A DNA stretch of 64,000 nt from Rhodamnia argentea (taxonomy: Eukaryota > Streptophyta > Magnoliopsida > Myrtales > Myrtaceae): the NCBI RefSeq assembly GCF_020921035.1, contig NC_063154.1, positions 1,984,001 through 2,048,000 of the forward strand. Reading direction: 5' to 3'. The notes below the pieces were generated by a model that was given only the letters and a program-made list of their open reading frames with translations, made no database searches and had not been told where the DNA came from. Below, piece by piece: positions 1 through 15,249 of the stretch. The translations under genes were made by a program, and so were the position numbers. The stretch's first letter is position 1. Each line of letters opens with the position of its first letter.

Positions 1-630
1 CTGGAGATCAAAGCGAGATCTAGGTATATCATATCGCCTTGTCTAGCCTCTTCGATGGGTCAGCCATCGCCAGCAAGGTGCCTCAGTCCGCAATGGGGCC
101 AAATGATTCTTTTGGCCTCTTCCATGATGGTTCCCTCTCCATTCTCCAATAGCCATGAGTTTGTTTGTTTTTTTTTTTTCCTACTTAAAAGCTACTTTGC
201 AAAAAAAATACACCAAAAATCAATTGACCAAACGGTAATTTTTTTTTTTAGCAAAAGCAAATTGATGCAAAGATTTTGCGAAAATTGATCTTACATTTCT
301 CCAAAACTCTCTCGAAGCACCTAATAGAAGTTATTTCGCATTCGATGGTTTTAATTACTCTTCTACTTGATGCGACTTTCTATAATAACGATATATTAGA
401 GCTACAATTAGATGATTTTTTTGCCTTTTCTCCTCACTTCTTCTTTCCTTTTCACGTTTAGCTATCATTTTGTTTGCAATGTGCAGATAATTTGTGCATG
501 TTTTCTTATTTTCGGCGGTACGTGATACTAATGATTCTTGGAAAATAAGGATTCGTTCTGATAATCGGCGCTTGCACATTATTTAACCTTTGATTAAATG
601 AATTTTCTTTCTATGGATGGATTACACAGA
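1..630. other. Intergenic, no gene recognised
   Basis: AT-rich sequence with poly-T runs. The short open frames here have low-complexity translations and resemble no family I know. No RNA gene or element boundary was seen. Confidence 0.5.
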
Positions 631-635
631 AAAAT

Positions 636-1260
636 ATGCTCCTCCGTTCTTTTCGTGAAAAATGAGGTGTTTTTGGAAATTATTTTCCAGAAAGTCATTT
701 TCTGAAAAATGACAATATTTTGGATGTTCGACTAAAATTTAAAAATGACTTGGAAAATATTTTCTGTCATTCGGTATGAAAAATCGAATTCAATTTTTCT
801 CCATCAACTCCTTCTAATATACTTTATATTTTATATTTTATATTTTTTAAATTCTATTTTTCTCTTTTGTTTTATTTTTATTTTTTTCATTTCCTTTTTT
901 ATGTTTTCTCTTCTCTCATTTTGTTTTAATCTTTTCCCTCTTGTTCGGCCGATTGCTGTCCTTGCCCGTGGCCAGCGATTGGCCTAAGAAGAAGAGAAAA
1001 GAAAAATAAATTAAAAAAATAAAAATTTTCGAAAATAAAAATACAATAAATGAGAAAGAGTGGAGGAATGAAAGATGAGGGAAAATGTTTTGATATTCTC
1101 AAAAAGAGGAAATTATTTTCCTCATTTTTTAAGTTTTCTTTTTTTTTTTCATAAGAGGAAAATATTTTCATTGACTCATTTATTTTCCATGAATAGAATG
1201 CTAAAAAAATCAAGAAAATATTTTCCGGTAAGATGTTTTTTGCGAAATGAACGAAGCCTA
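636..1260. mobile_element. Terminal-inverted-repeat element, non-autonomous
   Basis: The left end (about 645-690, cgttcttttcgtgaaaaa then a ggaaattattttcc motif) is an imperfect inverted copy of the right end (about 1205-1257, ggaaaatattttc motif then gcgaaatgaacg). The interior is T-rich with a small GC-rich patch near 950-985. There is no coding capacity. The right arm recurs at about 6525-6645, at the left edge of the second duplicated segment. The superfamily is not clear; the ends look like common plant hAT-type MITEs, but I could not identify a target-site duplication. Confidence 0.45.
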
Positions 1261-1426
1261 AAATATTTGTACTATTTCACGAACTATTGTGTCGGCTCGT
1301 TCATGTGAACAAAAACAATTTTGTGAATTAGCTTCTTCTGATTTATATCGAATCACATCAACCACAAAAATACAACAGACAAAGCGTGTAGACCCACATG
1401 CACGTCGAAATGTCTGATCATCATTA

Positions 1427-2231
1427 TTGCTTTTCCGTAAAGGCAGTCCTTTTAATCACATGAGGGACGTATGTCCGCGTGTTCCGAGAAGAATCAGACT
1501 AATAATACCATTGCGTGTTGCCATAATAAAGAATCGCTTTATGTAAAGGCATTGAGCAGGGTCACCTTCTTCTCAACTGTGCATTTCTTTGCACTTCGGG
1601 GGAGAAAACCATAGGCAAGCGAATCATGTCAGCACTACAGTTTCTGTTGTCGACTGTAATCGATCGCTTTTCATCGGTGGCTAAAGCTGTTAAAATGGAT
1701 CACAAATTCGTATATTAACCTACATCTGTTTAAGTGGGACATCTTAAACTCAAAATATGGGTCAAAATGGGTTTTGATGAATAAAGCCCCAAAAAAAAAA
1801 GATGGGTGTTAGTGCGTTAGTTAAGTAACTCAATTGCTTTTCCCTAAAGGCATTCCTTTTAATCACATGAGGGACGTATGTCGGCGTGTTTCGAGAAGAA
1901 TCAGACTAATAATACCATTACGTGTTGCCTTAATGAAGAATCGCTTTATGAAAAGGCATTGAGCAGGGTCACCTTCTTCTCAATTGTGCATTTCTTTGCA
2001 CTTTAGGGGAGACAACCATAGGCAAGCGAATCATGTCAGCACTACAGTTTTTGTTGTCGACTGTAATAGATTGATTTTCGTCGGTGGCTAAAGCTGTTAA
2101 AATGGATCGCAAATTCGTATATTAACCCACATATGTTTAAGTGGGTCATCTTAAACTCAAAATATGAGTCAAAATAAATTTTGATGAATAAAGCCCCAAA
2201 AAAAAGAGATGGGTGTTAGTGCGTTAGTTAA
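1427..2231. repeat. Tandem repeat, two units of about 407 bp
   Basis: The first unit (1427-1833) and the second (1834-2231) both begin with ttgcttttcc and both end in the gatgggtgttagtgcgttag motif. The second unit is interrupted at its end by the MITE inserted at 2232. The equivalent stretch in copy 2 of the segmental duplication (from about 6796) has only one unit, so the extra unit arose or was lost after the duplication. Confidence 0.75.
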
Positions 2232-2695
2232 GGGCGCGCATGATAACACTTCAGAAGCTGAATTTCTGCTTCAGAAGTGCTTCTGAAGCTGAAATCCGTT
2301 TAGTAAAGACACTTCAAAAGTGCTTCTGAAACCGAAATCCGTTTGGTAAAAAAATTGACTTCCGGTAGGAATTTCTACTTCTGAAAGAGATTTCTACTTC
2401 TGGTTGGATTCTTGGCCAACTTTGAGAAGTTAAAAATTGTTACTTCTCGCCTTCAGAAATCACTTTTTCGACCCCGCCGACCAATGCCCGCTCGTTGGTC
2501 CCCCGCCGCCGGTCGCCGCCCGCCGGTCGCCACCCCCCGATCGCCGCCAGTATTTGATTAAAAGTAAAAATTTTAGAAGTAGAAATTTTATCAAACGTCT
2601 TTTTTTATGAGAAATCAACTTTTGATGGAGAAGTTGAAAAATCAACTTCTGCTTCTGATGGTGTTTCAGAAGCAGAAGTGTTTCCATGCGCACCC
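2232..2695. mobile_element. PIF/Harbinger-type (Tourist-like) MITE
   Basis: The element is 464 bp and has inverted ends: gggcgcgcatg at the left, catgcgcaccc at the right. It is flanked by the 3-bp direct repeat TAA (2229-2231 and 2696-2698), the target preference of PIF/Harbinger elements. Copy 2 of the duplicated segment has an uninterrupted ttaagtaac at the matching position (near 10640), so it serves as the empty site. The interior has a GC-rich stretch around 2470-2545 and repeated cttctgaag-type words. There is no transposase. Confidence 0.85.
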
Positions 2696-3266
2696 TAAGT
2701 AACTCAATTTCCCTGCCCACCGCCGCCCCCCCCAAAAAAATAAATATGGAGCCACCCGTTCTTTTTTATCTTTTTGGTCAAAAAGCCACATATCCTCTAA
2801 AGGCGATAATTTAAGAAGAAACTTTCACATATGATTTTCGAATTGGGTCGTGTATGTGTTTGGTACGGGTGAAGTCGGGTATGGATCGCTGAAGTTGCAT
2901 TGTATGTAAGTGGATCAATTTTAATCAGCCCATATTTTACTTAATTCGATCTATTCGTTTGACGGGCCTACCAAGAGCTAAGGGGTCACTTTTGTGTCCC
3001 AAGGACACGACGTAGGAACTTTTCCAATCCATGCACCATTACCATTAGTACAACGTTGCACAAAATAATGCAGCCTTCTCTCACTGTCACTCTTTGGAGT
3101 ACTGTGGTGGCGAACTGCTCGAAAAGAACCACGCACCTTTGATGTGACGCTATCTAATCAGTGTTTCCCTGCTTGGAAAAAGCCGGGAAGAGCAACTATT
3201 ATTTTCTAGCTTTATTTCTTTGCAATCATTGAGGTATGTTATAACCAGATTCGGCGTAAACCATAG

Positions 3267-4719
<1,453 letters not shown>

Positions 4720-5435
4720 GAATGAAGCTGATAGGCAATTCGAAACCGCCACATACGAATGCAGAAGTGAAATAAGGGCTAGATAATGTCCCATGAAAAT
4801 TTGCCGTCATGTGTCTGTCTTCATGTCTAATTATAGCTGCTGCCTGAAAAATAAAGGAGCTTGTCTTAGTTTTGCTCAACCGGTATTAAGATCCACTCTG
4901 TATTCCTTATTGTTAGCAGCACGCAGCAAATTCGAATCAGTAATTCAATTGCAAACAGCAATTTATGTTCAAAAACAGATCATATGACTATGTATCCGGA
5001 AAAGTAGAGAGATGATTATAATGACCAATTAACAAGAACATGTTGATTACAAATCAGGGCTGGACAGTGCTCTCCAAATATAAGCAACTTGCTGGAGAAG
5101 TTTGCCCCAACAGTTTGCTAGAATTTGGGTGATTTGCTAAAACTACGGCCAAGCGTAAGAAAGAAGGAGCCTGGATTGCCTTGGTGAACTTAAGGCATAG
5201 GCAAATTTCTGATTAGTAATCAATGTTATACAAAAGGCACTCCATGATCAAGTCATGAAATATGCAGGACAAATTCTACAAGCTCCAGAGTAAAGGAGCT
5301 GAAGGCTCCATCTGTACACTAGCAGTTACAAAACCAAAATCTGGGTGGAGTCTTCGAGTATTCCACTGTCAGTTGACTGTACAGACATCACCCCCTATAC
5401 TTAAGCGGACAGGTCACCTACCGTATCTCTTCCAT

Positions 5436-5792
5436 TTAGTCCAAATCGTTAACCGAGCCTACCTCCTCCTCTGGCAATTCGAATGCATCAATCTCTTCAA
5501 AGTAAGATTTCTGCTGCCTGATGTAATCTTGCAAGGCATCATCAGGCACATCTTTCCTAGATGGTGGCCTCTGCTGCTTCTGCATCAACATCCCAAAAAT
5601 AATTGAGCAAAAAACACTGTCCTGGCAATGTTTTTCCATCTACTGAGATATACAAAAACAAGCAAAGGTCGAGGTGAAAGGAAGCCAGAAGAGATGATAT
5701 AATACGTGCAACAAACTACCTTTTTTTTTTTTTGGGTCGAAGCAACAAACTACTTTAAATGCAAAGGAATCTTGACAGAATACCCTTTTATT
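5436..5792 (-). pseudogene. Truncated 3' end of Sororin-like gene (duplicate fragment)
   Basis: Positions 5436-5579 match the last exon of the Sororin-like gene (13343-13486) almost base for base, including the stop codon and the splice acceptor. The flanking intron also matches, up to the first few bases of exon 3, where identity ends at 5792. The reading frame is intact (YFEEIDAFELPEEEV is present) but there is no promoter and exons 1-2 are missing, so no Sororin protein can come from here. It was carried along when the neighbouring peroxidase segment was duplicated. Confidence 0.85.
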
Positions 5793-5811
5793 TGAAAATT
5801 TGAAGTTTGCT

Positions 5812-6151
5812 ATCGGTCTATGCATGTCAGATGCATTCCATGACCACACAGACTACTGTGGAGGGGAGATATCGTATGCGATGACAATTGTTGTGACATG
5901 AGAGCCATTGCTCATTTCATTGGGAAGCCCTAAGTTCTACATTTCTTGTTTTTGTCAACATTCACATTACTTATGGAAAGATTGTCCAGAAAATCCCAAA
6001 TCTATTACACTTTTGCCGATCGGTCCTAAACTTTTTAATTTGGTCAATTAAGTCTGTCTGACCAATTTTAGTAGGAAATCGCTGATGTGGACGTCGGTAG
6101 TGCCACGTTGGAAGGCCAATACTGACGTGGACAATTTGTAATGATGTTATA
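5812..6151. repeat. Dispersed repeat, second copy at 18196-18541
   Basis: From ggtctatgcatgtca through tgtaatgatgttataat this stretch matches 18196-18541 closely and in the same orientation. Its second half (from about 5977) is a left arm of the foldback family described at 18360. It fills the spacer between the two duplicated peroxidase segments. No coding potential. Confidence 0.7.
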
Positions 6152-7183
6152 ATATTCAACAGCTATGAAGGATAGGACCAAAGCATGAAGACAAAATCCT
6201 TCATCAGCAGTTTCTTTGACGAAACCTGTGGACTCATCCTTGGATTTTTCTGGGGGTCTCATGTTTGTGATCCCGGCAAAACATCATTGGAAAAAAAATT
6301 AAAATTAAACACGTTAATCAGCAAAACTAAACACCATAATGGCGCGATTAAATAAATAAATAAAACTGATGCTCCATTATCGAGGGGCTTGAAAATCTTT
6401 AAAAACTCTTTTTAATTTGCCAGCTAATGAACTTTTTGTTAGTGAGTACCAATTTTGAACTTTTGACTTTACCCGTGATTTGGGCATCGCAAATATGACT
6501 AGTTAAAAAGCTTCAAATTTGATTTTTTTTTTCGTGAAAGGAAAATATTTTCGTTGAGCCATTTGTTTTTCATGAATAGAATGCTGAAAAATCGAGAAAA
6601 TATTTTCTTGTAAGATATTTTCCGCGAAATGAACAGAACCTAAAATATTTGTAGTATTTCACGAACTATTGTGTCGATTCGTTCATCTGAACAAAAACAA
6701 TTTTCTGAATTAGCTTCTTCTGATTTATATCAAATCACATCAACCACAAAAATACAACAGACAAAGCGTCTAGTTCCGCATGCACGTCGCAATGTCTGGT
6801 CACCATTATTGCCTTTCCATAAAGGCGTTCCTTTTAATCACATGAGGGACATACGTCGGCGTGTTCCGAGAAGAATCGGACTAATAATACCATTACATGT
6901 TGCCTTAATCAAGATTCGCTTTATGAAATGGCATTGAGCAGGGTCACCTTCTTCTCAACTGTGCATTTCTTTGCACTTCGGGGCAGACAACCATAGGCAA
7001 GCGAATCGCGTCAGCACTATAGTTTTTGTTGTCAACAGTAATCGATCGCTTTTCATCGGTAGCTAAAGCTGTTAAAATGGATCACAAATTTGTATATTAA
7101 CCCACATCTGTTTAATTGGGTCATCTTAAACTCAAAATATGGGTCAAAATGAGTTTTGATGAATAAAGCCCCCAAAAAAAAGA

Positions 7184-10100
7184 GGACTTTTTTTTTCCAA
7201 ATTACGATAAATTTTTTTTACCAAAATAGATTTAAAAAAAACATACTTATCGGTTTGGAGTCTAATCGACGGTCATAATGCCGACCGGGTCCCGCTAGAC
7301 ATCCACACGCCCGAGCAGGCCCCGCTCGATAATTGGGTCGCCAAGCAGCCGGGCCGGGCAACCCACACCCGCACGCTCCGCCGCCCAACGCCGAGGGGGA
7401 GCCCAGCTTTTTTTAAAAAAAAATTTGTAATTTTTTTTAGTTTTTAATAACATTTATTTATTTATAATTTTTTAAGCTTATTTTTATAAAGTAATTATCA
7501 ATAATTAATTAAGATATATAATTAATAAATAATTTTGTATTTATGTAATTAATTAAGAATATTCATAAAATAAAAGTGCTAAGATATATGAAAAATATGT
7601 AATTTTCATAATAGATAACAATCGTTAATCGCAATTACATCTACTAACGACGTCATCTTCCTATATAACCTCATGTTCCGCAATCGGGTTCTCTCCGGTG
7701 CTCGGCGGGTCTAGTATTGTACCAACGATGAGGAGAATCCAAGTGAGTAGGATGTGTAGATGATGAAGGCATATCTTGCGAAAATATGTCATGCCCAAAT
7801 GGTACATATCCTACTGTAGAAAAACCTGAATAAAAAGGAAAGAAATCATATTCATACAAAGCAGAAGAATGAGCTAGAGTCTGCGGCGGTGGGTTGTCGG
7901 GAAATGCAAAAGTAGATCCCTCAGGAAATGGGGCGGCAAAATGGGCTAATCCTACATCGAAACCCGCCCGACCTAACCCGGGAGTGAAACCTGGAGCGAA
8001 ATTTGTCGTATGATACTCCAAGGTGTAAGGGACGACATCGCCAACTAAATGAACTCGAGAAGTCCTCCGGGTCGACTAAATAGGCCCGGGTGGGTCGTTA
8101 TCGTGAGGGTCAATTGGTGCTGTTGTAGTTGCTGGTTGGGATGGTGGCATCATTATTAGCCGCCTCTCCTCATTCCGGGCGTATAGCATTGCCCTAACTA
8201 TCCTCCCCACATCCGCCCAAGCCTGACGAAATAGACGTGAATTTGTTATATGTAAGATTTGTTCGACGCTATCATCCTGGTAATGATATCACAAGTAACA
8301 AAAGTTATCAAATGCCAATAACTTTTGTTACTAAAATATAATTAATGAATTAAATTGAAAGTGTTTGTACGAACCGTTGAACCCATTGCAGCTCCCGTAA
8401 TAGAAATCCACTTCCGTGTAAGTCTATGGAACCACTCATATATTCTAAATGAAAATGAAGTTCCTTTGTTGCGGGATTAGCATGGACTATATATTCGGTA
8501 CACTTGTCCCACATAGCAATCTATCATCTGTGCTTAGTTGCCCAATCCTTCCCAGGTGTCATATTGTCAATATCATGCAAGGATTTATGATATCCGGGAG
8601 GAGTAGGTATTGGCTATTGCATACTAAACCGACGAAGTACTCGGTCTGGATAATGTCATTCAACTATCCAGAATGAGATGAATAGGACACGAGCCCTCCA
8701 AATGTCTTGCCCTATAGGCAGTAATACGGTAGATCTCCAAAATATCGTCGGCGCGGGGCCCCCAAGTAATTTGTTATCATAATAAAACATATCAAATTAA
8801 ATGAAGAATTAATTTAAAATCTAACATTATATTAAACTCATTTGTTGCTATCGTTACTTACATCTTCGGATGCCAATATATCAAGTTGGTAGCGCAGATG
8901 TACCAACGTATGTGTGGGGACCTCCGTTGTGTTTCGGTATTGACTCCAACCGCATAAACAAAAAACATTCAAGTTTTATATATTATACGCACCGGAAAGA
9001 ATTAATAACGCGCGAACTAAAAATGCAATAGATCACATACCGACTACCGAAAGGTGCATCTACTAAAAGAACATCATTCGTTAGGGATGGGGGAGACACA
9101 TCCGAAGCGCTCCCACGCCCAAATCTGCAGTACATGTAGGGCACCGCCCATTTGCTTCGCTTCCGGGTCGGTTGCACGACATAGCTCTCGATACAACCAC
9201 GCAAGTGCTGTTGAACCCCAACTGTATCGCATAAGGACGTTGAGGTTCGTCAGTAGTGGAAGAAACAACAAACTAACTTGGGCACCCGATTTGTCCGCAA
9301 AAATAGATCATCCTAGCAGACGGAGAATGAATGCCCTAGCATGCCGCACTATAGTGACGTCATCGGCTTCTGTGGGAAAATCTTCAAAATATTATCTCAA
9401 CTAGCTTAAATTTATCTGTGTGCCACGCAACCGGGTTGGGTGAGCACCAAGTAGATCATCACAAACAGTGTCCCAATTCACATTAGTGGGGCCAATAACT
9501 ACACATCCATCTATGGGAAGCCATGTAAGCACCGCAATATCCTGCAGCGTAATTGTGCATTCACCTTCAAGCATATGGAATGTGTGGGTCTCGTGCCTCC
9601 ACCGCTTGACCAATGCAGTAATCAAATGTCAATCAAGCTGCACAAATCCCATCATATAAATAAAACAATACTTACGAAATTGCAAAAAATAACTATAACA
9701 AAATTTACCTCAAACTATGGGGGGTAAGTACGCGCCGAATGAAAAGCTCAAACTATCAAGAGAAAGCATCGAGTGAGGAGGTCGGCTTTGCTTTTGTCTC
9801 AACTTCTTCAAAATAAAAAAATTCCAATTTAATTTAAACGTGACAAAAATATTAGCAATAAAATAAAAACACTAACAACCTATAATAACATCAATAAAGG
9901 CACCCGAGGTGAGGGGAATCTCCTTCAACGAGCAAATGAGGCTAATGAACAAAGAAGAGCGAGAAAACCGAACGATAATAATGAAAGGACGTCCGAGAGA
10001 GAGGGCGTTTTGAGGCAATACGAGGGAGGATTCTTTGAGAAAAACTTTGTGAGTTGAGTGAGAGAGAGTGCAAGAGGATAGAGGGCTCTAAGAGTGCGGG

Positions 10101-10611
10101 AAGAGGGAGGGCTCTGAGAGTGTGAGAAGAGGGAGAGTTTTGAGAGTTTTTACTTCTGGAGAGCTTTTGAGCGAAGAGGAGAGTTTCTGAGCGGAAAGCC
10201 TTCGGCTCTACTTTAAGCATAGCCGAAGGCTCAGTAACAATCGTGAAGGTGCTGCAACATCTTTGTAGGCGCTACAACACCTTTGCAGGTGACAATACCA
10301 GCGCATGATTAAAGGCGTTGGAACGCCTTCAAATTGGTAGGGGGCCCCCTCCGCTTAGCAATATGACTACCGAGTTGAGGAGGGCTTAGCCCACCCCCTC
10401 GGCACTTAAAGTGCCTAGCGAGTGGGCCCCCCCTCCCCCTGCTAGCAGAGCAAAGTAGAGCGAGCGTGCAGAGCGGGTGGGCTTGGCGCTTTAAATATCG
10501 AGTGGGACCCGGTCGGCACTATGACTGTCGAGCAAACCCCAAACCGATAAATATTTTTTTTTTAATCTACTTTGGTAAAAAAAAATTTATCGTAATTTGG
10601 AAAAGAAACCC
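7184..10611. mobile_element. MULE (Mutator-like element) carrying a PMD gene
   Basis: The element is 3428 bp. Its left end (7184 to about 7310) and right end (about 10490-10611) are inverted copies over roughly 120 bp; both carry the ccaaattacgataaa and ttatcggtttgg motifs and a gccgaccgggtccc box. A perfect 9-bp direct repeat, aaaaaaaga, flanks it (7175-7183 and 10612-10620), the hallmark target duplication of Mutator-like elements. The uninterrupted target is visible at the related repeats near 1790 and 2200. The interior holds the decayed minus-strand PMD gene and a GA-rich tract near 10000-10190. I found no mudrA transposase. Confidence 0.9.
7690..9660 (-). pseudogene. Plant mobile domain (MAIN-like) protein, decayed
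   Basis: Three blocks, read from high to low coordinates, belong to one PMD (aminotransferase-like) protein. About 9401-9650 encodes ALVKRWRHETHTFHM and ITLQDIAVL; about 9060-9370 encodes ARAFILRLLG, YSWGSTALAWLYRELCRA and LQIWAWERF; about 7690-8021 encodes a Pro/Phe-rich tail of the sort seen at the C-terminus of these proteins. The first block has an in-frame TGA where a Trp codon is expected (near 9636), and the blocks need frame changes or introns to join. I therefore call it a pseudogene. PMD genes are commonly carried by Mutator-like elements, as here. Confidence 0.7.
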
Positions 10612-11278
10612 AAAAAAAGATGGATGTTAGTGGGTTAGTTAAGTAACTTATCCCCCCCCCCCCCCCAAAAATAAATAAATATGGAGCCGCCTGTTCTTTT
10701 TTATCTTTTTGGTCAAAAAGCCTCATATCCTTCAAAGGCGATAATTTAAGGAAAAACTTTCACATATGATTTTCGAATTGGATTGTGTATGTGTTTGGTA
10801 CGGGTGAAGTCGGATATGAATCGCTGAAGTTGTATGATAAGTAAGTAGATCAATTTTAATCGGATCATGTTTTGCTTAATTCGACTTGTTCGTTTGATGG
10901 GCTGACCAAGAGTTAAGGGATCACTTTTGTGTCCTAAGGACACGACGTAGGAACTTGCCCAATCCTTGCACCATTACTATCAGTACAACGTTGCACAAAA
11001 TAATGCAGTCTTCTCTCACTATCACTCTTTGGAATACTGTGGTGGCGAACTGCTCGAAAAGAACTACGCACCTTTGATGTGACACTATCTAATCAGTGTT
11101 TCCCTGCTTGGAAAAAGCCGGGAAGAGCAACTATTATTTTCAGCTTTATTTCGTTGCAATCATTGAGTTGTGCTATAACCAGATTCGGCGTAAACCATAG
11201 ACCAAAGAGACTTCATCTGAGGTTGTTTGCGCCCGCGCTCTTGCTGTTTTTCGACAGGAACATATCATAATTCTTGTT

Positions 11279-12654
<1,376 letters not shown>

Positions 12655-13342
12655 GAATGAAGCTGATATGCAATTCGAAACCGCCACATATGAATGCAGA
12701 AGTGAAATAAGGGCTAGAAAATGTCCCATGAAAATTTGCCGTCATGTGTCTGTCTTCATGTCTAATTATAGCTGCTGCCTGAAAAATAAAGGAGCTTGTC
12801 TTAGTTTTGCTCAACCGGTATTAAGATCCACTCTGTATTCCTTTGCAAACAGCAATTTATGTTCAAAAACAGATCATATGACTACGTAACCGGAAAAGTC
12901 GATAGATGATTGTAATGACCAATTAACAAGAACATGTTGATTACAAATCAGGGCTGGACAGTGCTCTCCAAATATAAACAACTTGCTGGACAAGCTTCCC
13001 CCAACAGTTTGCTAGAATTTGGGTGATTTGCTAAAACTATGGCCAAGCGTAAGAAAGAAGCAGCCTGGATTGCCTTGGTGAACTTAAGGCATAGGCAAAT
13101 TTCTGATTAGTAATCAATGTTATACAAAAGGTACTCCATGATCAAGTCATGAAATACGCAGGACAAATTCTACAAGCTCCAGAGTAAAGTAGCTGAAGAC
13201 TCCATATGTACACTAGCAGTTACAAAACCAAAATCTGGGTAGAGTCGTCGAGTATTCCACTGTCAGTTGACTGTACAGACATCACCCCCTATACTTAAGC
13301 GGTCAGGTCACCGATTGCTTATATCTACTGTATCTCTTCCAT

Positions 13343-14976
13343 TTAGTCCAAATCGTTAACCGAGGCTACCTCCTCCTCTGGCAATTCGAATGCATCAATC
13401 TCTTCAAAGTAAGATTTCTGCTCCCTGATGTAATCTTGCAAGGCATCATCAGGCACATCTTTCCTAGATGGTGGCCTCTGCTGCTTCTGCATCAACATCC
13501 CAAAAATAATTGAGCAAAAAACACTGTCCAGTCAATGTTTTTCCATCTACTGAGATATACAAAAACAAGCAAAGGTCGAGGTGAAAGGAAGCCAGAAGAG
13601 ATGATATAATACATGCAACAAACTACCTTTTTTTATTTTTTTGGTCGAAAGCAACAAACTACTTTAAATGCAAAGGAATCTTGACAGAATACCCTTTTAT
13701 TCGGTATAGAGCATGACTTGGATCCAGCACCATCTCCTTCATCATTAAGCTTGTTCCTGTGTAGGAAGAAGCAAACACCAGAAAGGTATCATTGAAAACG
13801 GAGAATGGGAAAGATGTACATACCCATTGAAGTTAAATTAGAATTAAAAACAACAGAGTCACTTCTCTAGGAGAACGCAATTCTTCTGAAGGCAATACTA
13901 ATACTGAAGCAGCAAGTGTCATCATCACATGAAACATCCCGACTTTCAATAGGCAAATTATCTGCTCAAATATGGCACATGAAACCAGCATAGATTGCCA
14001 GGTTTCCTCCAATAAGACTGACTGTAATACTATACAAAGAGGGCATCAGCATACCACTTTCAACCAACAGCATAGGCCAAAGCAGAAGTTACAACCCCAC
14101 CAAACAGCTAATGTTGAAAAATTCCAAGTTCTTGCTGAATTTCGAACATAATATATATCTTACATTCTCGTCAACTCCACTTTTTGTTCCCTTTCGCTTC
14201 CAACATAGTGCTAAAACACAAATCTTCTACTTAACTGCAGAAACCCAACATTTTGGGATGCGTGAGTACCTCGCATTTCTGATCTTCCTAGCCGGAGAGC
14301 TAGTCATAGGGACACCAACGGCATTCTCTTTACGCTTGCTTTTATCCGCAGGCTTTCTGCGGTTATAGGTTGCACAGAACATAGACCTCCCAGAAACATC
14401 GTGCCCTAAACAGCGAAACATTTGGTAGAAAAAGTACCAAGTTAAGCAAATAAGGCCCCAATTTCATTGACGACTAGATACACTCTTCAGGTATAGCAAT
14501 CTCAACGTGTTTCAGAGCAAAGCATGCAAAGAGAACCAATTCCAGATAATGCTTAGAACAAGAAACTGATCAAATTACAACGAGCCAGTTCTATCCAATC
14601 ACATCAAGATTTCTAATAATATGATTACCTGATTAACAATCGCTAAAAGACAACTATCCTCGAAGCTCCAAATAAACAGGAATCAACAAGCTGTTCAACC
14701 AAGACAATGAATCGGAAACACAGCGACGTTCAATTGGAACACGGAACGCAGGGGAAGTCGCCGAAGAAACTGACCGGAAGAAGAGGCGATAGGGCGAGAG
14801 GGCGTGGAAGGGAGAAGCGCGGAACCGGGTGAGCTAGGGTTTGGGGCGATCCTCTTGGGAGCAGACGGAACGCTGGGTTTGAGAGGAGGTTCGAGCTCGG
14901 ACAGAGAGACGGCGTTGGTGAGGTCCGAGAGAGGCTTCCTTCTTCTTCTCGTGCCGCTCTTTCTCTCAGCTTCCAT
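13343..14976 (-). CDS. Sororin-like sister-chromatid cohesion protector
   Basis: Four exons, 14976-14775, 14405-14270, 13756-13693 and 13486-13343, join in phase into 181 aa. Visible features: a basic start (TRRRRKPLSDLTN), a Pro/Ser-rich stretch with SP sites, a KEN box (KRKEN, about residue 91) of the kind recognised by APC/C, and an acidic C-terminus (YFEEIDAFELPEEEV). In animals Sororin antagonises WAPL to keep cohesin on DNA; it carries a KEN box and ends in a short acidic aromatic motif. A plant counterpart is known in Arabidopsis (At3g56250, from memory), and the gene order here agrees. An E2F-like site lies about 65 bp upstream. The start is the first ATG of the conserved frame. The assignment rests on short motifs and synteny, so it is probable rather than certain. 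Confidence 0.75.
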
Positions 14977-15036
14977 TGCCGCGCTACACACTGGCGAGCA
15001 TCGTTAGCTTCGTATCGAACTCGAGCCAAGCACAGT

Positions 15037-15045
15037 GGCGCGAAA
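15037..15045 (-). promoter_or_regulatory. E2F-like site upstream of the Sororin-like gene
   Basis: On the minus strand this reads tttcgcgcc, which fits the E2F consensus TTTSSCGS. It lies 61-69 bp upstream of the Sororin-like ATG at 14976. E2F sites mark S-phase genes in plants, which suits a cohesion factor. This is a motif match only. Confidence 0.5.
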
Positions 15046-15249
15046 TTCCGGTTGAAATGGAATTGGCTTCTCTCTGTGCTTTTCGGGATCGCCCTCGTCG
15101 TTTCCTTTCCTCGTCGGCCCAACAGGGAAACAAAAGCAAGGTGAAAAGGCAAAGGCCGGAGAGAAGTTTTTTTTTGTTGACGGGCCGGCCCAAATTCAGC
15201 CCGTTAACGATCAGTGGAAAGCAGGATTCAGGCCCGTTTCTTCTCTTGT

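Noticed and set aside
5436..5639. Open frame that could be read as a small protein on -
   Set aside because: It is the duplicated last exon of the Sororin-like gene plus intron, without start or promoter.
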